Shown here in pieces: positions 8,168 to 16,759 of a stretch of 64,000 bases of DNA (position 1 is the stretch's first letter; each line of letters begins with the position of its first letter). Position numbers and translations under genes: made by a program. This DNA is from Oscillospiraceae bacterium. Its GTDB lineage: Bacteria; Bacillota; Clostridia; Oscillospirales; Ruminococcaceae. The notes beneath the pieces were generated by a model. The model worked only from the letters and a program-made list of their open reading frames with translations, was not told where the DNA came from and did no database searches. The stretch spans positions 62,001 through 126,000 of the forward strand of contig JAFWQJ010000033.1 in assembly GCA_017545185.1 (NCBI GenBank), in the 5' to 3' direction.

Positions 8168-8968
8168 TCATCGCCCGCCGGGGCTCCCGGCCTTCTGGAT
8201 CAGCCTGTTCAGCTTCTGCCAGTCCTCGGCCAGCTCCGCGGTACTGCCGAACGCCTCGCGGTAAAGCTCCAGCGTGACGGCACCGTCAAAGCCCTGCTGC
8301 TGCAGCGCCGCAAGGAACGGCGCGATCTGAAAGCGCCCTTTGCCGATGCGCAGGCAGTCTCCGAGCCCGCCGTGGTCGCTGATATGCACATGCACGATAT
8401 GCTTTCCGACAGCGCGCACCGCCTCCGTGATATCCACACCGGAGCGCACCGCCTGCTTGGTATCAAAGGTCAGCTTTGCGTCATCGCCGAGCAGCCGGCA
8501 GAATTCCCGCAGGAATTTCAGGCTCTGGCTTTCAAACTTCACGACATTCTCCTGCGTGACGGTCACGCCGTAGGGCTTTGCCGCCTCACAGAGCATCCGG
8601 AAACGCTCGCAGTAGATCTCCGTTGTCACCCTGCCGGGATTGGCGCCGTGCAGGACGTAATACTGTGCACCGGCACGCTGCATCAGCTCAAACACATGCT
8701 TTGCCTCATCGAGGAAGTCGGCGCAGCGGCGCGGATATTTGGAAAACAGCATAAAGCCTTCCTGTGCCGCCGTCCACGGATGCACCGAAACACAGCGCAC
8801 GCCGAAGCGTTTCAGCAGCGCGCAGAGGTCATTTGCAAAGACCGGTTTGCATTCAGAGGGGGCATTGAGGAACAGCTCCACATTCTGGATCCCGTGCAGA
8901 CAAAGGTCATAGAGCGCGTCCTCGGTCGGCTTCGGAAACAGACATGCAGTTGAAACAGCAGCGATCAT
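8168..8968 (-). CDS. Sugar phosphate isomerase/epimerase-like TIM-barrel protein
   Basis: 266 residues with the pattern of the xylose isomerase-like TIM barrel (AP endonuclease family 2 superfamily): VTQENV for the metal-binding glutamate, LTFDTKQA, VHISDHG and the late VTLELYREAF. Such proteins use a divalent metal to isomerise sugars or inositols, or act as endonuclease IV; the substrate cannot be told from sequence alone. Start at 8968 behind GGAGGAGG. Single gene with its own promoter, which overlaps the secDF terminator. Confidence 0.75.
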   Translation of the reverse strand: MIAAVSTACLFPKPTEDALYDLCLHGIQNVELFLNAPSECKPVFANDLCALLKRFGVRCVSVHPWTAAQEGFMLFSKYPRRCADFLDEAKHVFELMQRAGAQYYVLHGANPGRVTTEIYCERFRMLCEAAKPYGVTVTQENVVKFESQSLKFLREFCRLLGDDAKLTFDTKQAVRSGVDITEAVRAVGKHIVHVHISDHGGLGDCLRIGKGRFQIAPFLAALQQQGFDGAVTLELYREAFGSTAELAEDWQKLNRLIQKAGSPGGR

Positions 8969-9037
8969 GGTTTCCTCCTCCGTCTGCGGCAGCGAATATA
9001 CGCAGCATACGGCAATATTCGCATTTTATACGGCTTT

Positions 9038-9067
9038 ATTATAACACGAAGCACCCTGCAAACGCAA
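9038..9067 (-). promoter_or_regulatory. Promoter of the isomerase gene
   Basis: Minus strand TTGCGT (9067-9062), 18-nt spacer, TATAAT (9043-9038). The -35 element lies inside the loop of the secDF terminator. Confidence 0.5.
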
Positions 9068-9076
9068 GGTGCTTCG
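9047..9076 (-). terminator. secDF terminator
   Basis: A perfect 9-bp stem (CGAAGCACC at 9047-9055, GGTGCTTCG at 9068-9076) lies 90 nt after secF. There is no clean U tract, since the downstream bases are shared with the next promoter. Confidence 0.55.
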
Positions 9077-9165
9077 TTGATTTTCAGAGAATCCCACAAG
9101 GACGGGGAGCATTCCGGATTATTTTTTGTTTTTTCGTATGCATTCTTCGCCGGAACGCGGGGTTT

Positions 9166-10167
9166 TTACGCTGTTTCCTCGGTCTTTGCAGCCTTCTTCT
9201 CACGCATCTTCCACGCAGTCCAGAGCATCGGAGCGAGGCACAGCGAGGAGTAGCATCCGGAGATCATACCGACGGTCATCGGGATGCTGAACCGCATGAT
9301 CGAAGTCACATTGTTGACCGCCGCAAGGATCGTGACGATCAGCATGGCGGTAATGGTCGTGATCGAGGTGCGGATCGTTCTGCGCATGGTCTGGCTCAGC
9401 GAGATGTTGACCAGCTCCGGCAGCTTGGTAGTCGGCGGCAGCAGACCCTGGTTCTCACGGATACGGTCGTAGATAACGATCGTGTCGTTGACCGAGTAAC
9501 CGAGGATCGTCAGGATAACAGCCATGAAGTTCGAGTCGATCTCAAAGCGGCAGATGACGAACGTACCGAACACGATCACGAGGTCATGCAGCAGCGCGAC
9601 GACTGCGAACACACCGGCACTCCAGCCGGAAATACGCTTGAATCTCCAGGAGATATACAGGATCAGAACGATCGAAGCAAAGATCGCGGCAACGGAGCAC
9701 TTCAGCAGGAAGCGCTTACCGGATTTTGCGGCAACGTCGTTGGATTCCAGAGACTTGATGTCGTTATCCTTGAAATTGTCCTGCAGCTTGCTGAGCAGTG
9801 CATCCTGCATGTCAGCAGAGAAGCCCTGCTTCATGGAGAAGCTGAGCGTCAGGGACTGCTCCTTCTCGCCGGTGAAGGTCTCACCGGTCTGCACATTGAC
9901 AGCCGTGCCGAGGTAATCCTTCGCGATATTCGCGACGGCATTTTCGTCGATCGTGCCGGAATAGCTGTAGGTCGCGATCGTACCGCCCTTGAACTCAATG
10001 GAGATCAGCACGCCGAAAATGAAGCAGCAGAGCACCACGAGCACCATGAGCACGGAGGACAGCGTAAAGAACTTCTTGCGGTTTCCGTAGAAGTCCCGCA
10101 CCTTGACCTGCTCAAGGATCGACTGGATATTCGTATTGGTCTTGTTCTTCTTGTTAGACTTACTCAT
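9166..10167 (-). CDS. secF: Protein translocase subunit SecF
   Basis: 333 residues: a cytosolic lysine-rich start, TM1 (about 37-57), a large extracytoplasmic domain, then five C-terminal membrane segments with family motifs (GYSVNDTIVIYDRIRENQ and the RTIRTSITT stretch). With SecD it uses the proton or sodium gradient to help release proteins emerging from SecYEG. Its ATG overlaps the secD stop by 4 nt, indicating translational coupling. Confidence 0.93.
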   Translation of the reverse strand: MSKSNKKNKTNTNIQSILEQVKVRDFYGNRKKFFTLSSVLMVLVVLCCFIFGVLISIEFKGGTIATYSYSGTIDENAVANIAKDYLGTAVNVQTGETFTGEKEQSLTLSFSMKQGFSADMQDALLSKLQDNFKDNDIKSLESNDVAAKSGKRFLLKCSVAAIFASIVLILYISWRFKRISGWSAGVFAVVALLHDLVIVFGTFVICRFEIDSNFMAVILTILGYSVNDTIVIYDRIRENQGLLPPTTKLPELVNISLSQTMRRTIRTSITTITAMLIVTILAAVNNVTSIMRFSIPMTVGMISGCYSSLCLAPMLWTAWKMREKKAAKTEETA

Positions 10168-11621
10168 TTTTCAGCACCTCCGTACAGCTTTCTGTTCTGG
10201 AAGCACTGGAACTTCGAGAGGGAGGTCAGCATCAGGCGGGAAGCCAGAACACCCATGATAAAGTTGAAGATAACACCGGTCAGCAGCGTAAAGCCGAATG
10301 CGTAGATCGTGCCCTCGGTGGAAACGCCGAACCAGCGGAACAGGAACGAAAGGATCTTTGCAAAGAAGCTGGACGACACGCCGAATGCGCCCATCAGGAT
10401 GATCGAAACGATGATAACGGTCATGTTGCCGTCGAGGATCGAGGTAAAGGAACGCTTGTAAGCGGCCTTCAGGGAAGCATCCAGCGACTTGCCGGTGTTC
10501 AGCTCCTCCTTGATGCGCTCGCCGGTGATGATGTTACAGTCAACGCCCATACCGATCGCGAGGATGATACCTGCGATACCCGGAATGGTCAGCGTGTTGG
10601 AATCCTCAAATGCGAACCAGCCGGAGATCACAGCCAGCGTGCCCGCGACCTGACCGAGCAGTGCGACCGCCGCGACAAAGCCCGGCAGACGGTACAGCAC
10701 GATCATGTAGATCATAATGAGAACGAGTGCGATCGCGCCGGACGTCATCATGATCTTCAGTGCGCCGTTGCCCATGCTCGGGGAAATGGTCTTGTAGGAT
10801 TCGGTCGTCAGATTGAACGGCAGTGCACCGCCGTTGATCTTGTCGGCCAGTGCCTTAGCGCCGTCGTAGTCAAAGCTGCCGGTGATCTGTGCATGACCGT
10901 CGCTGATGACGGCATTGACGGACGGATAGGAAATGCAGTTGCTGTCCATCCAGATCGAAATTACGTGATTGGAATTGGAGCCGTTCACATCGAGGTACTC
11001 GGCATTGCCGTTCATGGCTTCCTGCGTCGCCTGTGCAAATGCCTTTGAACCGTCGGCTTTCAGCACGAGGGAAACAGCATAATTGCCGGTGCGGTTGCCG
11101 GAGCCGTCTGTTTCCAGAGAAACATAAGCCTCCTCAACGTCGCTGCCTTCGATGATGACGTCGCCGCCCGGTGTGACGGTCGCCTCGCCGTGCTCGTCCA
11201 CATCGGTCGAATAAACAAGACCCTTGCGGAACTGGAGCTTTGCGGTATCGCCGAGCTCCTTGACGGCTGCGGTCGGATCGAAGTTCTTTTCACCGCTCTG
11301 CCACGGGAAACGGACGATGACCTTGTCATTGCCCTCGTCGGTATAGACCTCATAGTCATTGATGCCGAGATTGACCAGACGGTCCTTCATGACTCTTTCA
11401 ACAGCCTCTAACTGTTCTTTTGTTGCATCGGTGCCGTCCGCAGGACCGAACGTGACATCGACACCGCCCTGAATATCAATGCCCAGACGGATGTCCTCCA
11501 GACCCTTGATATACCGGGTTGTCACATCACCGTACTGATTTCTGACGCCGAACACGGTCGAAGCCGCAAACGCAAGGATCAGAAAGAACACGATGAAAAA
11601 GACGGATTTTTTGCTCTTCAC
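10164..11621 (-). CDS. secD: Protein translocase subunit SecD
   Basis: 485 residues with an N-terminal membrane segment, the conserved LGIDIQGGVDVTFGP element just after it, a periplasm-type domain, and a C-terminal bundle with the family motif GMGVDCNIITGERIKEEL. The start is GTG at 11621 (7 nt from AAGGAGG); a TTG two codons upstream is too close to the ribosome site. First gene of secDF, driven by a consensus promoter at 11687-11715. Confidence 0.93.
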   Translation of the reverse strand: MKSKKSVFFIVFFLILAFAASTVFGVRNQYGDVTTRYIKGLEDIRLGIDIQGGVDVTFGPADGTDATKEQLEAVERVMKDRLVNLGINDYEVYTDEGNDKVIVRFPWQSGEKNFDPTAAVKELGDTAKLQFRKGLVYSTDVDEHGEATVTPGGDVIIEGSDVEEAYVSLETDGSGNRTGNYAVSLVLKADGSKAFAQATQEAMNGNAEYLDVNGSNSNHVISIWMDSNCISYPSVNAVISDGHAQITGSFDYDGAKALADKINGGALPFNLTTESYKTISPSMGNGALKIMMTSGAIALVLIMIYMIVLYRLPGFVAAVALLGQVAGTLAVISGWFAFEDSNTLTIPGIAGIILAIGMGVDCNIITGERIKEELNTGKSLDASLKAAYKRSFTSILDGNMTVIIVSIILMGAFGVSSSFFAKILSFLFRWFGVSTEGTIYAFGFTLLTGVIFNFIMGVLASRLMLTSLSKFQCFQNRKLYGGAEK

Positions 11622-11686
11622 TGCCAAGCCTCCTTGTTTTTTGAACTAATCGGGCATAGCAGTCGCGTATGCCGACAAGTATTTCT

Positions 11687-11715
11687 ATTATAGTGCATTT
11701 CCTTATAATTGTCAA
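11687..11715 (-). promoter_or_regulatory. secDF promoter
   Basis: Full consensus on the minus strand: TTGACA (11715-11710), 17-nt spacer, TATAAT (11692-11687). A small hairpin, GGCATA/TATGCC (11653-11673), lies in the leader. Confidence 0.8.
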
Positions 11716-11839
11716 GGGATTCCGCAAAATTTTGCTGTTGATATTGTGCTTTTTGCGGTTTTTTACGCTTCCGGTATCCGCACAGCGGATGCAAAGCCTG
11801 CGCCGTTTCCGCATCACGCAGACGGCGGGCTTTCACCGT

Positions 11840-11964
11840 GGGGGAGCAGAAAAGCCGCAGAAGCCGCGAACAGCGGCGTGTATTCGGCAAAACGGGAGCG
11901 TCTCGTAACATGTTCCCGAAGGAAAACAGCTGTCGGCTCTGCCGACCGCGGGGGCTCCCCCGCC
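11840..11964 (-). repeat. Stop-anchored structured repeat (family R3), copy 1
   Basis: In the purB sense direction it begins at the stop codon (TAAG), then a GCGGGGG/CCCCCGC stem, a GTCGGC-AGA-GCCGAC stem, a GGGAAC/GCTCCC-type stem, and GCCGC/GCGGC, ending in CTGCTCCC. Copies occur at 23096-23203 and, inverted and altered, at 37641-37790. Confidence 0.65.
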
Positions 11965-13398
11965 TTAGACCGTCAGCTCAACATCCGCCGCGGATTCCGC
12001 ATCCTTCAGCACCGGCTGTACAAATTCCGCGAGGAATTCCTCGACCTGCTGCACGCTTCTGCCGGTGTAGTTTGCCGGATCGAGCTTGCCTTCCAGTTCT
12101 TCCGCGGTCACGCCGAAGATCGGGTCATTGACGATGCGCTCGCAGAGATCATTTTTCAGACCCTTCTGCTTGACCTCGGCACCCGCCGCCATGGAATGGA
12201 TGCGGATATGCTCGTGCAGCTCCTGACGGTCGCCGCCGGCCGCTGCTGCGTCCATGATGACGTTTTCGGTCGCCATGAAGGGCAGCTCGTTCATGACGCG
12301 CTGCCGGATGACGGCCGGATACACGACCATGCCGGAGGTGACGTTCATCATGATATTGAGGATCGCATCTGCCGCGAGGAAGCCCTCTGCAACAGCAATG
12401 CGCTTGTTTGCGGAATCGTCGAGCGTGCGCTCAAACCACTGTGTACCTGCGGTGAATGCCGGATTCAGCGTATCGGTGATGAGGTAGCGCGCCAGTGCAG
12501 TGATGCGCTCGCTGCGCATCGGGTTGCGCTTGTAGGCCATGGCCGACGAACCGATCTGTCCCGCCTCGAACGGCTCCTCCATTTCCTTGAACGACTGCAG
12601 CAGACGCAGGTCATTCGCGAATTTCATCGCGCTCTGCGCAATGCCGGAGAGCACGTTCAGCACCTGTGCATCGACCTTGCGGGAGTAGGTCTGACCGGAG
12701 ACCGGCACGACCGCATCCGCGGCAAAGCCCATTTCGACCGCGATCTTCTGCTCCATCGCACGGATCTTCGCGCCGTCGCCATGGAACAGCTCCATGAAGG
12801 ACGCCTGCGTACCCGTGGTGCCCTTGGAACCGAGCAGCTTCATTCTGCCGAGCTGGAAATCCAGTTCTTCGAGATCCATGAGCAGCTCGTTCATCCAGAG
12901 CGTCGCACGCTTGCCGACGGTCGTCAGGTGTGCGGGCTGGCAGTGCGTATACGCAAGGCAGGGCTGTGCCTTCCATTCATCCGCGAACTTCGCGAGATTG
13001 CCGAGCACGGTCACAAGCTTGGTGCGGATCAGCTTCAGCGCATCCCGCATGATGATGATGTCGGTATTGTCACCGACATAGCAGGAGGTCGCGCCGAGGT
13101 GAATGATGCCCTTTGCGTTCGGGCAGACAAGTCCGTATGCATAAACATGGGACATGACGTCATGGCGGCATTCCTTTTCGCGCTTTGCTGCAGCCTCATA
13201 ATCAATGTCATTGATATGCGCTTCCAGCTCCGCGACCTGCTCCGCGGTGACGTTCAGTCCCAGCTCGTGTTCTGCTCTTGCAAGTGCGACCCACAGGCGG
13301 CGCCATGTGGAAAACTTCTTGTCTGCGGAAAAGAGATACTGCATCTCCTTGCTCGCATAACGGGTGCAAAACGGGGATTCATAGCTGTTGGTACTCAT
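11965..13398 (-). CDS. purB: Adenylosuccinate lyase
   Basis: 477 residues of the fumarase/aspartase superfamily. It cleaves SAICAR and adenylosuccinate, releasing fumarate, in purine synthesis. The signature loop SSAMAYKRNP is at 284-293, with TSCYVGDN at 104-111 and the histidine of AYTHCQPAH at about 152. Start at 13398 behind AAGGAGG; the upstream extension in the same frame overlaps the next small gene and is rejected. Eleven nt separate it from the 69-residue gene before it, so they are probably co-transcribed. Its stop codon begins an R3 repeat. Confidence 0.93.
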   Translation of the reverse strand: MSTNSYESPFCTRYASKEMQYLFSADKKFSTWRRLWVALARAEHELGLNVTAEQVAELEAHINDIDYEAAAKREKECRHDVMSHVYAYGLVCPNAKGIIHLGATSCYVGDNTDIIIMRDALKLIRTKLVTVLGNLAKFADEWKAQPCLAYTHCQPAHLTTVGKRATLWMNELLMDLEELDFQLGRMKLLGSKGTTGTQASFMELFHGDGAKIRAMEQKIAVEMGFAADAVVPVSGQTYSRKVDAQVLNVLSGIAQSAMKFANDLRLLQSFKEMEEPFEAGQIGSSAMAYKRNPMRSERITALARYLITDTLNPAFTAGTQWFERTLDDSANKRIAVAEGFLAADAILNIMMNVTSGMVVYPAVIRQRVMNELPFMATENVIMDAAAAGGDRQELHEHIRIHSMAAGAEVKQKGLKNDLCERIVNDPIFGVTAEELEGKLDPANYTGRSVQQVEEFLAEFVQPVLKDAESAADVELTV

Positions 13399-13409
13399 GG
13401 GTATCCTCC

Positions 13410-13619
13410 TTAAAAATTGGTGATCGAAAGATTGCCGCCGTTGATCCGGTGCGAGAAATGACGGATCACCGTCTCTTTTTCCAGATCGGCAAGCACAACG
13501 TCCCGGCAATTGCTGCACAGAACGGTATATTTCATTACAGCATCCGCGAAGGAATCAAAATATTCGGTCTCGACCTTCGGAGAGCTGACCTTGATCGCAT
13601 AACAAAGCATATAACGCAT
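13410..13619 (-). CDS. Small conserved-looking hypothetical protein
   Basis: 69 residues, cytosolic, starting MRYMLCYAIKVSSPK, with two cysteines in VLCSNCRD and a basic end (RHFSHRINGG). I do not recognise the family. The ATG at 13619 is 7 nt from AGGAG, whereas the preceding in-frame ATG overlaps the ribosome site. It lies 2 nt after the lipoprotein gene and 11 nt before purB, so these probably form one transcript. Confidence 0.6.
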   Translation of the reverse strand: MRYMLCYAIKVSSPKVETEYFDSFADAVMKYTVLCSNCRDVVLADLEKETVIRHFSHRINGGNLSITNF

Positions 13620-13621
13620 AT

Positions 13622-14236
13622 TCATTCTCCTTTGCGCGCGTAATTCCACGCTCTGCCTTCGCCCTCGGTATAATACGCGGGTTCCCATGGCGAAAACGCG
13701 GAAGAAGAACCGACATACAATAACGCGCCGCCCTTTATGATGACCGCTATGCCGTGCTCAACCTCCCAGTCACACCATCGGCTGAGCGTATAAGCGGCAA
13801 TATTTTCATCATCCGGCACATAGATGTACATATCGTACAGGTCAAACAACGGGCGCATCTCTGCGGCAGGCGTATCCTCCGTAACCTTGTGATAGGCATC
13901 TGTTTCCGCATATTCCTCGCCCAGCGCGTCCTTTTCCATTTCAATGGACCACAGGCAATATTGCTTTGCGCCTTCACAGATATCGGCAAACAGTGCATCG
14001 GACATATTTTCCAGATCATCCGCACAGCGGCGGACATATTCCTCTGAAACGCCGTCCTGCGTGCTGACACTGATCTCCCGGTTCAGTGTCTTGCTGTAAA
14101 ATGAATAGCCGTCACCGGACTTTTTCAGCTCCGCATGGTTTTTCGCCTGCTCTGTTCCGGATTCAGCCGGAACCTTGCTGCCGCAGGCTGTCAGAAGAAA
14201 ACCCGCAGCCGTCAGCAGAAATGCAATCCGTCTCAT
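13622..14236 (-). CDS. Putative lipoprotein, DUF6985-like C-terminal part
   Basis: 204 residues. A signal peptide ending in the lipobox LLTAC (Cys18) predicts a membrane-anchored lipoprotein. The C-terminal part (CDWEVEHGIAVIIKGGALLYVGS) resembles the end of DUF6985-type domains, which have unknown function; that match is tentative. The gene starts 1 nt after the stop of the SDR gene, so translation is probably coupled. Confidence 0.6.
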   Translation of the reverse strand: MRRIAFLLTAAGFLLTACGSKVPAESGTEQAKNHAELKKSGDGYSFYSKTLNREISVSTQDGVSEEYVRRCADDLENMSDALFADICEGAKQYCLWSIEMEKDALGEEYAETDAYHKVTEDTPAAEMRPLFDLYDMYIYVPDDENIAAYTLSRWCDWEVEHGIAVIIKGGALLYVGSSSAFSPWEPAYYTEGEGRAWNYARKGE

Positions 14237-14237
14237 T

Positions 14238-15008
14238 TCAGATCGCCGGCATCACTCTGCCGCCGGAGACCGGGATATAGGCACCGGTCGTAAACGATGC
14301 GAGCGGAGACGCCAGAAATGCACACATCTGCGCGATTTCCGCATCGGTTCCGCGCCGTCCGAGCGGCACGGTCTTTTCGTATTCCGGCTGCGCCTCGGTA
14401 TGGTCGCGGCGGTCGTTTTCGGTGACAGTCCAGCCCGGCGCGACCTGATTGACCGTGATCTGATGCGGGCCGAGTTCCTTTGCAAGCACGCGGACAAGTC
14501 CGTCCAGACCGCGCTTTCCGGCGACATAAGCACCGAAATCCGGCTCTGCAAGCGATGCGCATTCCGTGTTGATGACGACGATCCGGCCGCCGTTTCCGCG
14601 CGCGATCATCTCCGGCACAAAGGCTTTCGTCATGTGGACGGTCTGCATCACGCAGGAATCAAACTGACTTGCGAAATCCGCGAGCGGCTGTTCCAGCACG
14701 GACTTCCGCTCATACTGCACAACGGCATTGTGCACAAGGATATCCGGCACGCCGAACTTCGCAATCACGTCATTTTTCATGCGCGCAACGTCCTCCGCGG
14801 AGGTGATGTCCGCCTGCACGGTCATAACTCTCCGGCCGGTTTTGCGTCGCAGCTCACCGGCGAGAAGATCCGCTTCATCCTTATTCTGAAAGTAGTGCAG
14901 CACCAGATCGGCACCGCAGTCTGCGAAGGTCCGCGCAATCACTCTGCCGAGCATACCGGACGCGCCGGTGATGACGGCAAGATTGCCGCGAAGGTCAATC
15001 GTCAGCAT
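14238..15008 (-). CDS. SDR-family oxidoreductase
   Basis: 256 residues, a classical short-chain dehydrogenase/reductase: TGASGMLGR cofactor motif (14-22), HNAVV in place of NNAG, and the catalytic YVAGK with its upstream serine in NTECAS. It is similar in build to 3-oxoacyl-ACP reductases, but the altered NNAG motif and the neighbouring phosphopantetheinyl transferase do not settle the substrate. Start at 15008 behind AAAGGGGG. Confidence 0.8.
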   Translation of the reverse strand: MLTIDLRGNLAVITGASGMLGRVIARTFADCGADLVLHYFQNKDEADLLAGELRRKTGRRVMTVQADITSAEDVARMKNDVIAKFGVPDILVHNAVVQYERKSVLEQPLADFASQFDSCVMQTVHMTKAFVPEMIARGNGGRIVVINTECASLAEPDFGAYVAGKRGLDGLVRVLAKELGPHQITVNQVAPGWTVTENDRRDHTEAQPEYEKTVPLGRRGTDAEIAQMCAFLASPLASFTTGAYIPVSGGRVMPAI

Positions 15009-15069
15009 AAAGTTTCCCCCTTTGATCTGGATATCGCTCCCGCAATATCGTTATAAAGAGACTGTATGT

Positions 15070-15711
15070 TCAATTCCGGCTCCGCAAAATTCTGCCCGCC
15101 GGACATTCTGATTTCAAACTGATTTCATTCTGACAGCAAAGTGATACTGCGATCATATCACCGGTCAGAATGTGGAAAAACTGCACGCGCTCCGCTTCCG
15201 GGTGCCGGAAGATCACCGCGCCGTTTTCAGAGAACGAGAACCCGAGCGTTGAAAAATCCAGCCCGATGCCCTCGCCGGTGTATTTTGCGTAGGCTTCCTT
15301 TAATGTCCAGAAGCGCGAAAATACGAGTTTTTCGTCATCCGCTGCTTTGATCTGCGCGATCTCCTCCGCCGTGCAGACCTTTTGCAGCAGCGATTCCCGC
15401 ACCGCCCGCGGGACCTCTGCGTCCACGCCGAGCGGAACGGTACCGACGGCCGCGACTGCAAGACCCTTGCAGTGCGAGATGTTGATATACAGAAAATCGT
15501 GTATCAGCTGCGGTTTTCCGAGGCCGACCCTGCGGATCACCGCATGGCGCAGCCCGAAATCCTCCGCCAGTGCCGCCCCGAGCAGATCGAGTGCGGCAAA
15601 ATGTGCATCCTTATGCTTCAGCCGTTTCTCCGTGACCGGGAGTGCTTCTGCATACACGCGAAACACAAGCTCCTGCGTGTTTTTATCATAACCGGAGAAC
15701 AGCTCCGTCAT
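15070..15711 (-). CDS. 4'-phosphopantetheinyl transferase (Sfp type)
   Basis: 213 residues. It moves the phosphopantetheine arm from coenzyme A to a carrier protein serine. The two metal/CoA motifs are visible: GVDAE (about 105-109) and FWTLKEAYAKYTGEGI (about 133-148), with the substrate-side NISHCKG before them. Its ATG overlaps the deoC stop by 4 nt. The target could be the fatty-acid carrier protein or a secondary-metabolite carrier; no synthase is nearby. Confidence 0.85.
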   Translation of the reverse strand: MTELFSGYDKNTQELVFRVYAEALPVTEKRLKHKDAHFAALDLLGAALAEDFGLRHAVIRRVGLGKPQLIHDFLYINISHCKGLAVAAVGTVPLGVDAEVPRAVRESLLQKVCTAEEIAQIKAADDEKLVFSRFWTLKEAYAKYTGEGIGLDFSTLGFSFSENGAVIFRHPEAERVQFFHILTGDMIAVSLCCQNEISLKSECPAGRILRSRN

Positions 15712-16355
15712 GCTTCGTCAAACAGAATTTTTGCCGCGCTGCAGCCGATGCGGTCGCAGCCTGCGGCGAGAAATGCCTCCATATCCTCGCGGGTACGGAT
15801 GCCGCCTGCCGCCTTGATCTTCACGTTTTCGCCGATGTGCTGCTTGAAAAGCCCGATATCGGCGAGCTGTGCGCCGGCCTTGCCGCAGCCCGTCGAGGTC
15901 TTGATATAGTCCGCGCCGCCCTCGGTGACAAGCTCGCAGCAGCGTACTTTTTCGTCATCGGTCAGGCAGCAGGTCTCGATGATGACCTTCAGGATCTGAC
16001 CGTCGCAGGCCTTGCGGACTGCCTTGATCTCGTCCAGCACGACGTTATCCTCGCCGTTTTTCAGCGCAGATACGTTGATGACCATGTCGATCTCGTCGGC
16101 GCCGTCGGAGACTGCGTCCGCAGCTTCAAACGCCTTCACCGATGCCGGCTGATAGCCGAGCGGGAAGCCGATGACCGTGCAGACATTCAGCTCCGGAAAC
16201 TTCGTTTTTGCGCGGTTTACGTAATAGGACGGAATGCAGACCGAGGCCGTGCCGTACTGCAGCGCCTCCTTGCAGATCTGCTCGATGTCCTCCCATTTTG
16301 CATCCTGTTTGAGGACGGTGTGGTCAATGTGAGAAAGAATTTCCGCATTTGTCAT
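15708..16355 (-). CDS. deoC: Deoxyribose-phosphate aldolase
   Basis: 215 residues, a class I aldolase that splits 2-deoxyribose 5-phosphate into glyceraldehyde 3-phosphate and acetaldehyde. The Schiff-base lysine lies in YIKTSTGCG; the N-terminal DHTVLKQDA and VIGFPLG motifs are also present. Length is normal. It follows the small membrane-protein gene by 5 nt and overlaps the Sfp gene, making a tight three-gene set. Confidence 0.93.
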   Translation of the reverse strand: MTNAEILSHIDHTVLKQDAKWEDIEQICKEALQYGTASVCIPSYYVNRAKTKFPELNVCTVIGFPLGYQPASVKAFEAADAVSDGADEIDMVINVSALKNGEDNVVLDEIKAVRKACDGQILKVIIETCCLTDDEKVRCCELVTEGGADYIKTSTGCGKAGAQLADIGLFKQHIGENVKIKAAGGIRTREDMEAFLAAGCDRIGCSAAKILFDEA

Positions 16356-16360
16356 AACAG

Positions 16361-16753
16361 TTACCTCTTTTCATCGTGATACATCATGGTTCGCGCCGCG
16401 CCCGTCACAAATGCGACAAGCGCGCTCAGCAGCAGAGAAGCGGCCGCCAGTCCGACGGATACGCAATATCCGAGGCTGTACTGCAGCTTCAGACCGATCC
16501 CAAACATTCCCGCATCTGCTGCGAGAATGATGCCTTTCTGCAGCAGATACGGCAGATATTCCTTTGCAAACACCCGGATGCTGTTCCGGTGCGAGGTAAA
16601 AATGTCCAGTTCCCATGCCGACAGTGCAAAATCCGCGAGCAGCACAAACAGTACCGGACCGAAATAAACATAATCCGCCGGGCTGCCGTATTCAAACAGC
16701 CAACAGAGCATCAGATGCAGCGGAAACACCAGCAGAACCGCAAATTTCTTCAT
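16361..16753 (-). CDS. Small integral membrane protein, unknown
   Basis: 130 residues with about four membrane segments (1-20, 28-48, 72-92, 98-120) and a charged central turn (WELDIFTSHRNSIR). I recognise no family. It starts 6 nt after the gyrA stop and ends 5 nt before deoC, so it is probably read from the gyrA transcript. Confidence 0.6.
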   Translation of the reverse strand: MKKFAVLLVFPLHLMLCWLFEYGSPADYVYFGPVLFVLLADFALSAWELDIFTSHRNSIRVFAKEYLPYLLQKGIILAADAGMFGIGLKLQYSLGYCVSVGLAAASLLLSALVAFVTGAARTMMYHDEKR

Positions 16754-16759
16754 TGCAGG

